This document shows, one piece after another, positions 13,081 to 22,073 of a stretch of 64,000 bases of DNA; the first letter of the stretch is position 1, and each line of letters starts with the position of its first letter. Made by a program: the position numbers and the translations under genes. Source of the DNA: Sordaria brevicollis (taxonomy: Eukaryota > Ascomycota > Sordariomycetes > Sordariales > Sordariaceae); the NCBI GenBank assembly GCA_033439795.1, contig JAUTDP010000006.1, positions 3,348,001-3,412,000 of the forward strand, given 5' to 3'. Below the pieces are notes generated by a model. It was not told the DNA's origin. It saw nothing but the letters and a program-made list of their open reading frames with translations, and did not search any database.

Positions 13081-14281
13081 TTATACCAACCAGAACAAAG
13101 AGACAACAAACAATAGAACAACCAGCCTTCCGGGCCGCACCACCCCTTGCCCATTCTCCTCCTCTCCACACGGCTTGTCCTTTGTGCACTTAGCATCATC
13201 TCCCTTGTAATCATCACTCGGCAACGCCTCTCGTCCCGTCGCATTACCACCCAGATACCAACTTCCAATATCTGTCAACTTTCCATAGGGATCCAGAAAA
13301 GCCTGGTTAGGTCCAACATTGGAGACAATACTTCGAAACGCACCAAACCAGGCATACCGCTTGACGCTGTCCTTGCTGTCGAGGTATGCAATAGACTGGT
13401 TATAGAATTTCTGCGTGTTTTGGAGCGTCTCGGAGGGGTAGCCGAATTCGGTGATCCAGATGTCGAGGCCGGGGAAGCTGTTGCCGTCAAGTGTTAGCGA
13501 TCCATCTCAAGAGATGAGCAGAGAGAGAAACTCACGCATCCTCAAACACCCCCACCCTCTTCTCCAAAACCTCCATCCCTCCAAAAGAATAAACCGGCAC
13601 AAAATCAAATCCACACGTCTCTTCCTTTGCATCATCCATCTCGTCCAAAAGTCCAGAGCAATTGGCAAAGAACATGTCCAGCCACGACTTATCTCCCTCG
13701 CCCTTGTCTCCCTGACGGGTATGTGATTGTGGCTCCCCAACAAGCGGTAACCCAACCTTAACCCCCAACCTCCTCAACGGAATAATATTCCTTATCCACG
13801 CCTTGGCAGCTACGCGGGGCTCCATCTCGCTGCCCCCGACTTCAAACGGCTGGTCCGGTTTGTTGAAGGTTAGGATGTGGGTTATGTTGCGTTTTTCTGC
13901 TCGCTTGTCTTTTCCTTTGCCCTTGTCATCACTGTCCTTCCCGTCGCCCTTCCCATCCTTCCCATCCTTACCATCCACATCCAGCTTCACCCCCATCAAA
14001 GCAGTCACGTTCCTCAAGAAATCGGTGTCGTTCTCGTTGCCTCCCCACATTGTCGGCACGAACTCGATTTGGTTCTGCGGAAGAGAGGCATAGTTGGATT
14101 CGGAGGAGGGAAGGGATTGGTAGTTGTGGTACCAGGTTAGGTTGTTGGGGCCGGAGAGCCAGAGGAGGTCGTCTTTGGGCCAGTTGGTGTTGGGTGTGAA
14201 GATGAGGCCGCGCTTGGGGGAGGTTGTTGCTGTTGCTGTGGATAGGGAGAGGAGGAGGGGGAGGGGGAGTGGTGGGCGCAT
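13081..14281 (-). CDS. GPI-anchored GH128-family protein with altered acid/base site
   Basis: Two exons, complement(13,081-13,477; 13,536-14,281), give 380 aa. The 58-bp intron (13,478-13,535) has donor GTGAGT, branch GCTAAC and acceptor CAACAG; splicing joins GATGC to CTTCCCC and restores the frame into the WITEF motif (Glu259). The N-terminus MRPPLPLPLLLSLSTATA is a signal peptide. Residues 103-131 are a Lys/Asp/Gly-rich insert. The C-terminus ends in a hydrophobic tail (LVVLLFVVSLFWLV) after a polar spacer, which is typical of a GPI-anchor signal. The motif expected to be FNEP reads FNKP, with Lys141 where the acid/base Glu should be, and the usual HWYG reads YSFG. It is probably a cell-wall or plasma-membrane protein with changed or lost catalysis. 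Confidence 0.82.
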
Positions 14282-14920
14282 GGTGGTGGTTTGGGCGAGT
14301 GTTTTGGGTGCGAATATTGATGCTGAAGAGAGATGCTGGATTACTTGGTTATGTCCATCTCCGAGGTCGGTTGTTCAAGTCCAAGTTCAAGTCAAACTCC
14401 GCGCAGAATTTTCATGACAATTACAAACAAGAGGAAAGAGCAAGACACTCACTTGCTATCATAAATCGGGAACTTGCATCTTATCAGCTTTCCCGTCCGT
14501 TATCGTCAGGGATAATTGCTCGAGGCACCAGCAAGCCAAACGACATGGGCAAGAGCGCCACGGCGGCATGTCGTGTCACCAGAAATAATACGAGGATCGG
14601 CAACAGTCACAGTCACCAATTACCACACGAAAACAGTTATAATGGGACAATATAGTGTAAGCAACAAGAATTCTTGATATGCTGTGTCTTAAGTCTAACT
14701 AATAACTCCAGGCGCTTTGTGCGCTAACAATCTGTGTGGAGTGTGATAGGAAAGTTCCGACCATTGCGCCTTCCCCCGAGAAAGCAAATGAGTACATAGC
14801 GCTAGTCTAATAAAACAGTCCCTCTTTCCTTCCGAATACCAATCTGAGTCCGAAATCCATAACCCTTAAAATCCATTCCCACACATAATCGTACACCTCA
14901 TCCTCATCCTCTCCCCTCCC
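14282..14920. other. Intergenic region, 639 bases, no gene seen
   Basis: This is the 5' region of the GPI-anchored GH128 gene on one side and the 3' region of the first BAHD gene on the other. Composition is normal and not RIPed. I see no RNA gene or repeat; a promoter for the GH128 gene must lie here. Confidence 0.6.
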
Positions 14921-17074
14921 CTAAATAACCCTCTCAACCCACTTCCCCACCACCTTCACAAACACCTCCATCACCTCCTCAGGCAGACTGATCTGCACAA
15001 ACATCTCCTTCTTATCCTCCTTCCTAGCAGGTAACCACAACCCACCACTAACTCCATACTTGGCCTGCACCCTGCGCACCGCATCCGGCTTGGTCACATT
15101 GACCTCTTGAGAAGACCCACGGCACGCATTCAACGGCACAATCGGTTTCATCCCCTGGCAGTTTTTGCAGAACATCGCTGGGAACCCCCACTCGGTATCG
15201 GCGCCAAAGTTCTTCCAGCTGTTCATCTGCCACTCGGTCGGCTGGCGGGGGTCGAAGGACAGGCCGATTTGGCGGATGTCCACGTTCTCCTCCGAGGAAG
15301 AGTTGGAGAGGGCGGAAAAGAGATTGTGACGGACGGTGAGGAATTGCTCAACGTTGTTACCGACGTCGGTGCTCGATTTGGCAATGGCGGAAATGACTTG
15401 GGACAGGTTACCCAGGGATGAGCCCAGGCCCAGGTCCAAAGCGGCGACGTGGAGGAGGTTGGAAGAGACGGTGCGGGTGCTGATCCAGGTGATTTTGTTG
15501 CCGAGGTAGTTGGCTGTCTCGGAGGCGATTTGGGCCTTGAAGGAATCGGAGGCTTTGGAAGCGGCGACGCGGGCGATCCAATCGGTTGGTGTCGAAAAGA
15601 CGGGTTGGGCCGTGGAGAAGTGTTTGTGGAGGAAACGCTCAAAGTCGGCCTTGGGATGGCGTGTTGAGTCGTTGGCCACGCTGAACCGGGCGTAGTATGT
15701 TAGACACCACAGGAGACCCGAGAGACACTCGTAGATACCGGCCTTGACGTTGTGCTTGGTTTTGATGTCGTTGGACAACTGAGCGATCTTGGCGAAGGTG
15801 AAGACGAAGATCCTCGACGAGCCCTTTGAGACTTGTCCCTCGCGGCCGGGTAGTTTGTCGCAGACCGGGTGAGTAGGTCCATTCTTCGCCTTACCCTCCC
15901 ACTCCTTATACTCCGGACACAGAGCGAGCAACTCCTCATACGACTTGTTCTCCATCTTCGGCAACGACAGAGCCAAGTCATGTCCCGACGGAAAAGTGCG
16001 ATTCAAACCCAACCCCGTCATAGCCTCACCCTCACCCACCCGCATCATCCCCGCCAACACCTCCAAAAACCTCGTAAACGCCCCTCCATCAAAGAAGGAA
16101 TGATGACCAAGAACGTTGAGTATAAACCCGCCCTTCAAAAACAACACCTTAACCATAACAACCGGCAACGCCTCCCCACCCTCCTTCAACTGTCTAAGAT
16201 CAGTCAACTGCGGATTAACAAACGGCTCCACAGGAAACTCGTCCCTCCTCAGCTGCTTATAATCAAAATACCTCCCCGGCCAGCCCCTCACAGCCTCCAA
16301 GTCGCACCCAAAAAACTTTTCCGTGTCGTGCTTCTTGAGTCCTTCCTCGGGGTATTGCACCACCAGCGGTATCTTATCCCTACCCTCTCCCTCTTTATTC
16401 GCCGACGTCTGGAGGTAGACGTGCCAGTCATTGTATTTTCCTTGCTGGCGGAGAGTGGACCGGTCGTGATCGGAAAGGTTGATACCAAGCTGGAGCTTGC
16501 CGCCGAGGGAAGGACGGAGGTTGACGATGCGCTTGAGGCGGTCGGAGAGGACGGACGTGAGGTGGTGGTGGGCGAGGAGGGGGTTGTGGTTGGCGTGGGG
16601 GGAGAGGGGGAAGCAGAGGGCGCGAGGGGTGTAGACGCGGGGGGCGATTTGGTTGAAGGGGGAGAGGGGGGTGGTGGTGGTGAGGATGGCGCTGGCGTTG
16701 GGCAAGGTGGTGGCAGAGGACGAAGCGGCGGTGTTGGTGTTGTTGACCAAGTTACCGGTTATGGTGGACTTGTCGACCGTGGTGTTGCCGTTGCCTTTGT
16801 TGTTGGTGTTGCCGGTGATGGCGTTGGGGTTGGCGTTGTTGCTCATGCTGGCGTTGCCGGTGCCGTTGTTGCCGTTGCCGTTGCCGTTGGCGTTGGCGTT
16901 GGCGTTGCTGCCGGTGCTGGCGTTGTTGCTAACGCTGGCGTTGTTGCTCATGCTGGCGTTGTTGTTGACGCTGGCGTTATTGCTCATGCTGGCGTTGTTG
17001 TTGACGCTGGCGTTGCCGTTGCTGTTGGCGTTGTTGCCGTTGACGTTCTTGGCGGTCGAGTTGTTCGAAAACAT
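14921..17074 (-). CDS. BAHD / trichothecene 3-O-acetyltransferase-like acyltransferase with Asn-rich N-terminal extension
   Basis: The protein is 717 aa from ATG at 17,074 (context GTCAAAATG); no intron is needed. The open frame continues upstream to 17,308, but that part has untranslated-leader character. Residues 1-136 are an Asn/Ser/Ala-rich repeat. The enzyme part starts at PLSPFNQIAPRVY (about 136-148) and carries the catalytic HXXXD motif as HSFFD (325-329). The structural DFGWG motif is present as DTEWG (626-630). The family transfers acyl groups from acyl-CoA to alcohols or amines, for example on secondary metabolites. It is the most downstream of three tandem minus-strand paralogues; the other two lack the extension. 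The substrate cannot be told from sequence. Confidence 0.8.
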   Translation of the reverse strand: MFSNNSTAKNVNGNNANSNGNASVNNNASMSNNASVNNNASMSNNASVSNNASTGSNANANANGNGNGNNGTGNASMSNNANPNAITGNTNNKGNGNTTVDKSTITGNLVNNTNTAASSSATTLPNASAILTTTTPLSPFNQIAPRVYTPRALCFPLSPHANHNPLLAHHHLTSVLSDRLKRIVNLRPSLGGKLQLGINLSDHDRSTLRQQGKYNDWHVYLQTSANKEGEGRDKIPLVVQYPEEGLKKHDTEKFFGCDLEAVRGWPGRYFDYKQLRRDEFPVEPFVNPQLTDLRQLKEGGEALPVVMVKVLFLKGGFILNVLGHHSFFDGGAFTRFLEVLAGMMRVGEGEAMTGLGLNRTFPSGHDLALSLPKMENKSYEELLALCPEYKEWEGKAKNGPTHPVCDKLPGREGQVSKGSSRIFVFTFAKIAQLSNDIKTKHNVKAGIYECLSGLLWCLTYYARFSVANDSTRHPKADFERFLHKHFSTAQPVFSTPTDWIARVAASKASDSFKAQIASETANYLGNKITWISTRTVSSNLLHVAALDLGLGSSLGNLSQVISAIAKSSTDVGNNVEQFLTVRHNLFSALSNSSSEENVDIRQIGLSFDPRQPTEWQMNSWKNFGADTEWGFPAMFCKNCQGMKPIVPLNACRGSSQEVNVTKPDAVRRVQAKYGVSGGLWLPARKEDKKEMFVQISLPEEVMEVFVKVVGKWVERVI
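16800..17040 (-). repeat. Coding minisatellite for Asn/Ser/Ala-rich repeat
   Basis: Degenerate tandem units of about 18-36 bases, built on GCCAGCATGAGCAACAAC-like blocks (coding strand), code for repeated NASMSNN/NASVNNN peptides at the N-terminus of the first BAHD protein. Length variation between strains would be expected. Confidence 0.8.
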
Positions 17075-17285
17075 TTTGACGATGATGGAGAAAAGAAAAA
17101 AATTGAGATCCAGATTGCGGTGGGAGGGAAGGATTGAAATAGTGCTCGGATCAAGGATTTTTGAGACTGGAAGTGAAGGCTGGAGGACAGTGAAATGGAT
17201 GGGGTGTTCAGGTGTCAATGGTTGTGAATTGGGTGAGTGTCCAGGTTTCGTGAGGGCAAGGTGAGGGTTTGGAGTGGTGGTGGCT

Positions 17286-17735
17286 GAACAGAACGGGTGT
17301 GCGGACACGGGGAGGTTGACGAGGAAGTGAACTAGAAATGAACGGGAGGTGAACTGGAAATGAACGGCACGGCACGGATCTAGCCCCGGTGTTCACGGCA
17401 CAAAGGACCTTGGTGGTGATTCGGGTGAATGCCTGTCGTGGTGAGCCCGAACAGCACGAGTGTGCAGACACGGAAAGGTTACCAAGGAAGGGAGGTGAAC
17501 GCCACGCTAGATCCCCAAAGTTGGTGAAGCGGAACGGATTCTAGCCCCGGTGTTCGCGGCACAAAGGACCTTGATGGTAGATTCGGGTGAAGCCCTGTCC
17601 CGCCGATAGATGAACAGCACGAGTGTGCGGACACGGAAAGGTTCTTACCAAGGGAAGTGAACGCCACGGCAGATCCCCAAGTTGGTGAAGCGGTACGGAT
17701 CTAGTTCCGGTGTTCGCGGGACAAAGAACCTTTTC
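17286..17735. repeat. Tandem repeat, three units with 163-bp period
   Basis: The landmark GAACAG(C/A)ACG(A/G)GTGTGC recurs at 17,286, 17,449 and 17,612, exactly 163 bases apart. Each unit also contains a CTAG(C/T)(C/T)CCGGTGTTC block followed by ACAAAG(G/A)ACC. Units 2 and 3 are most alike; unit 3 fades after about 17,735. It lies just upstream of the BAHD gene starting at 17,074. It has no CpA depletion, so it is not RIPed, as expected below the length that RIP recognises. No coding capacity is convincing. Confidence 0.85.
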
Positions 17736-19171
17736 GTGGAAACACAGGCAGGTGGAAGTTCACCGGCACGGCACAAGGTCCCGAATCAAGGTCATTGTTT
17801 GCAAGGCGGCACACTCTTCTAGGTTCTTTGATGCTCAACCTTTAGCCGTGAGGTGAGGTGCGGCTCTATTCCTTCCCTTCGTCGTATCCCGTGAATGTTC
17901 CACATTTTTCGGGATGGTCGAGTGAGGTTCCCCGGCCGCCATGGTCGCCATGGCCGCTATTGTTGACGGACATGGACACTCTTTTGATACTCGATTTTTA
18001 GACGTGGAGGGCTGCGGGTTTATGGTAGTCATCTATCTTGTGCGACAATACCTTTACATACCAATCCTTGAGATAGGGTGGGCCTGGTAAGGTGACCGTT
18101 GTAGGTAGATAGACAAGCAATAAGGTACTGACTGCCTACCTGGATTTAGAGCTATTCTGCTTCTATGTACTCCATGTTGACTGTGTGATACTCATCCTCA
18201 TCCGCGTCAACATATTGCACGCGGCTCTGTTCATCCGGCAACTTTACCTAGAGGGCTACGTCTAGAGGTACCCATCAACAATTTATTGATCTCATGGCTT
18301 TATCCGGCCTTCCCTAAACAGGTTGAGTGACTCAATGTTTATCGAATAAACAACGTTTATGCTTTTGTCTCCCCAAACAAACTTGATTGTAAGTGACTGT
18401 TGTCAACAAATGGTATTGTGGTTTGACTCTCCTATGGTACTTGGCTGTGTCGCTGTGTGAACATTACCCGTCATTCGTCAAGTGTGGCTCTGTTCTAACT
18501 AGATAGGTACCTCCATGTTCTGGACTTCATCACGAGTACCGTACCTACGCACTTGATGGTTTCCTTCCACTTTCAATATTGCGCCTTCCTTCCGGTCACG
18601 GTAAGCACATCAGTACATGAACATGGGAGCTACCCGTCGTAGACGTAGACCTCGTCAATTACAGGTACATTTGAACATGATGCGGTCAAGCGCGGCTTTT
18701 TCTTTGCTTTACCAACTACCTCTTACGCATAATGATGGCTATCGTAGTAGATAGGTGTGTCCATGGTTTAAATTCGATATCGTGCCTTCCAGTCATACAG
18801 CAAGTACATTCATCCCTGAACCAAAAGGGGTATTGCAGACGTAGACATTGTGAGTTATTTCAATTCCAACGGATGCTAACTGTGGTATCGCATTAATTCC
18901 TTCTTGTCCTTGAATTATTCCCTTTCCTGTCCAATCTATGCTAAGCACGTGCCGTGGGGTGTAAGTCGCCAACTGGCTGGTCCATCAACGCTTCAACTTA
19001 ATTCCACCTTTGCGCCTTCCATTTGACATATAGCCCATAATTCATTCCTTCTGTTTCCATCGACCGTACTGCAGTACCAGTTACCATTTCAAATTCCTCC
19101 ATTAATTCCAACACCTACCTGTTTCCATCATACCTCTACCTGTCTACCATCACAACTTCCCTTCATTACCA
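17736..19171. other. Intergenic region, 1.4 kb, no gene seen
   Basis: This is normal-composition DNA between the tandem repeat and the 3' end of the second BAHD gene. No long frame, tRNA-like fold or transposon end is apparent. It probably contains the 3' untranslated region of the second BAHD gene and distal promoter of the first. Confidence 0.5.
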
Positions 19172-21001
19172 TCACTGGGTATTATACTCAACACCCTCAT
19201 CACCCACCACCCCCTCGCACCACCCCATAAACCCCCCATCCCTCTCCAACGCCCTCATCGCCCCCTTGGGCAAACTGATTTGAACCTCCCACTCCTTTTC
19301 CCTCTTCTGCCGTCCAGGCAGGATCAGTCCACCGCTGATTCCTATCTCTTTTTGGACTCTTCTTTGCGCGTCCGCTAGCGTTCCCTTCTTGAGGTTCTCC
19401 CCATTCATTCCACTTCCACTTCCACCAGCTGAATCAGAGTCGGGGGTAGCAGTATCCCCATCCCCAGACTCAGCCACGCCCGGCAACCCCCAAACAACCC
19501 CAGCCCCAAACCCAGCCCACGTATTCATCCCCCACTCACTAGCCTGTCTACCCTCCCAGTTTAATCCCAACACTCTCACATCCTCCAACTTATCCAGCAA
19601 CGCCTCCCTCTTGTACAAAAACTCGGGGCCAATTTCTCCAATCGAACCGGAGATGGCAGACGCGAGATGGGCGAGGGAGGACTTGGATTTATTCCCCCGA
19701 CTCTGTGCGATGGTTTGGAGGAGGAAGGGAGAGGGGAGGGGGGTTAGGGACCAGGTTATTGAGTTGCCGAAGTAGTTGTTACTTTGCTCCATGACTGAAC
19801 AAGAGGGGGGGAACTGAGCCATGATTTTGGGGGAGGAAAAATCGACGGGGGTAGAGAAATGAGGGGTGTGAGATTGGAAGTGTTTGTGCAGCGCAACTTC
19901 TGTTTGGTGAGCTGCACGAGCCGCACGGGAGGAGCGTTCGGAGGACTCGGAGGACTCGGAGGAAGAGGATAAGGTGGGAGAGGAGTAATACCTCTCCCGA
20001 GCGACAAAGCTATGTGCCCACAGCAGCGCAGACAGCACCGTGTACGCCGACGGTTTGGCGCTACCCTCGGGCAGAAGCTGCGCGAGTTCAACAGCCAAAC
20101 CCTTAAGTTTGGCAAAAGAAAAGATAAATATCTTGCTATCATTCTCCATCTTATCGTTATCGACACCAGGGATACTCTCCAGAATAGGCTGCGTCGGACC
20201 GTTCAGCTCTTTACCAGGCCACGTCCCATACTCTTTACACCCCGACAAGAGATCCTCGGCCTTGGCTTTGACGAGGGACTGCCCCTGGTCCACGGTGGCG
20301 GCGGTCTCATAAGAAAGCCTAAACATCGGGTTACTGGGATAGACCGGGATCTTCGTGTTGTCACCGCGGGTAACAGCGGCGAAACACTCGAGAAACTTGT
20401 GGTAGGCTTTGCCGTCGAAGTAGGTGTGGTGGATCAAGAGGTTGAAGAAGAAGCCGCCATTCAGAAAGATGACTTCGAGTTCGACGACCGGGATGGGCGG
20501 GTTGCCGTTGCCGAGGACCAGGTCGGTGCAGAGGTCGGGGTTGATGAAGGGTTTGACGGGGAATTTGGCTTGCTTTAGGGTGTCGTAGTTGAGGAAGCGG
20601 GAGTCAAAGTTGATTGGCTGTGCCGTGACGGTTGAGTGGCCGTTGTTGATGGCGGTGATGTTGCCGTAGAGGGAGGCCAGTTGGTTCGGGTACTTGGGTC
20701 GTAGGTGGATGTGGAAGGTGGGCGAGGTGAGGAGGTAGACGTTTCCGGGTTTGTAGGTGACCACTTGCTTCTTCTGGGTGGCCGTCAAGTTCGTTCCGAG
20801 CTGGAGTTTTCCGGCAAAGTCAGGTCTCTCTTTGTCGAGACAATCGAGGCTGTTGCGGAGAAATCCCATCAGAGTCTGGGCACTTTTGGCTTGGTTCTTG
20901 CGAGCGTCGTCGTCGAAGGGGAAGCAAATCACTCGGCCGGTGTAGGTGCGAGGAGCCACGTTGTCCCAAGCCGACAGATCGTGGATCTGGTCAGTCGTCA
21001 T
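19172..21001 (-). CDS. BAHD / trichothecene 3-O-acetyltransferase-like acyltransferase (second of three)
   Basis: A single-exon frame of 609 aa from ATG 21,001 to TGA. The N-terminus LSAWDNVAPRTYTGRVICF matches the opening of the family. The catalytic HXXXD is HTYFD at 192-196, preceded by a GGFFFN strand, and the DFGWG position reads AGVVWG (500-505), keeping the Trp-Gly. A Ser-rich loop lies at about 341-360. Cytosolic acyl-CoA-dependent acyl transfer is the expected chemistry. It shares blocks with both neighbours (PTQPI, NYFGN, LGL..R..EW.MN.W), showing an old local duplication. Divergence is too great for RIP recognition, and no RIP-type stops are present. Substrate unknown. Confidence 0.82.
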   Translation of the reverse strand: MTTDQIHDLSAWDNVAPRTYTGRVICFPFDDDARKNQAKSAQTLMGFLRNSLDCLDKERPDFAGKLQLGTNLTATQKKQVVTYKPGNVYLLTSPTFHIHLRPKYPNQLASLYGNITAINNGHSTVTAQPINFDSRFLNYDTLKQAKFPVKPFINPDLCTDLVLGNGNPPIPVVELEVIFLNGGFFFNLLIHHTYFDGKAYHKFLECFAAVTRGDNTKIPVYPSNPMFRLSYETAATVDQGQSLVKAKAEDLLSGCKEYGTWPGKELNGPTQPILESIPGVDNDKMENDSKIFIFSFAKLKGLAVELAQLLPEGSAKPSAYTVLSALLWAHSFVARERYYSSPTLSSSSESSESSERSSRAARAAHQTEVALHKHFQSHTPHFSTPVDFSSPKIMAQFPPSCSVMEQSNNYFGNSITWSLTPLPSPFLLQTIAQSRGNKSKSSLAHLASAISGSIGEIGPEFLYKREALLDKLEDVRVLGLNWEGRQASEWGMNTWAGFGAGVVWGLPGVAESGDGDTATPDSDSAGGSGSGMNGENLKKGTLADAQRRVQKEIGISGGLILPGRQKREKEWEVQISLPKGAMRALERDGGFMGWCEGVVGDEGVEYNTQ

Positions 21002-22073
21002 TTTGGCGTTGATAAGTGTCCAGCGTCGATCTGTTGCTTTTTCGAAAATTGTTTCCAGCTGAAGAAAGTTTCCTCGCGTGGAGGAGGGCTTTTATGGACT
21101 CGCAACACCATGGTTTCCAACCTTCGTTCGCAGTGAAGCGATGGTAGGGCCATTTGAGGCTCTGCGTTGGTGTTCACTGTTGGTGTTGCTTGTGAATGGG
21201 GGTTCAATTGTTTAACCTGAGATGAGACGGACAAGTTAAGTTGTCTACCTGTTGGGTGAGTGAGCTTCACTGTCAGCCGCACACACGGGGGGAAGGAAGG
21301 GATTTGATTCACAGCAGCGAGGATCCAGTCAGCAAGATGAAAGGGGCCGAAACAAACACAAGGCTCAAACTTCAATGTATTGCAAGACTCGGGTTGCTTT
21401 GTTGGCGACGTATGTTCGTGTAACGGGATACAGCCGCAAATGGACAAACAAGGTTCGAGTGTTTTTCTTTGTTTTCCGTCCTTGGAAACTTGGATCACGG
21501 TGGTGGCATCAATGGCTGCTTTCAGGGGGGGCTAGTCTAAGTCCCGTCGTCTTGGGGTTAGGGCTCAGTACGTGGCAAGCGTCGAATGACAAAGCACGAT
21601 AACGATAAGGGTCTTGGCAGCGCACTGTAATCAGACCGTTATCGTACTCGGAGACGCACGGAGCCATCAAGGTTCACAGTCAGAAGTCGGGTGAAGTTCA
21701 TCAAGTGAAATGGACACTGGACTGTAAAGGTTCACGATGATCTTGTTATTGTTGTACTATCTGAGCTGTGAATCGCATACCAAATACCCTATCCCGTCAA
21801 AGAAATTCCCCCGTACCCAGATCACACCAGTGCAATATCTGGTCGTACCGTCATGAGGAACCTGCCTCCAATCTGATGTATACCCATCTAAATGAATGAC
21901 TAAAGTAAGTCCATCTCTTCCTATTCCGTTCCATCATGCTCTCCATTGCTTATAGCATTGCCCTTGTTGATAAAGTGTCCTTCACTGGTGATCCAGCACC
22001 AGCAAAACCATCCTCTTCGAGACGGCGAACACGACGGGCATCATACCTTTGTGTCGGTACCTAATCACTCCCA
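21002..22073. other. Intergenic region, 1.07 kb, with one dispersed repeat copy
   Basis: The spacer between the second and third BAHD genes; it holds the promoter of the second gene. The only structure I can support is a repeat at 21,596-21,673. No reading frame is convincing. Confidence 0.5.
21596..21673 (+). repeat. Dispersed ~78-bp repeat, copy 1
   Basis: It shares the order CGATAAGG(G)TCTTGGCAG, GCACTGTAATC, AGAC(C/T)GTTATCG and GAGCCATCAAGGT with 44,919-44,994 in the same orientation. CGATAACG at the left and CGTTATCG in the middle can pair. Function unknown. Confidence 0.75.

Noticed and set aside
12624..13189. Minus-strand frames between the two GH128 genes
   Set aside because: They overlap the 3' end of the first GH128 gene antisense and the spacer, with low-complexity Ser/Pro content. 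Only the frame ending at 13,081 is real, as exon 2 of the second GH128 gene.
15869..17137. 422-codon plus-strand frame rich in Val/Gly
   Set aside because: Antisense shadow of the first BAHD gene and its Asn-rich minisatellite.
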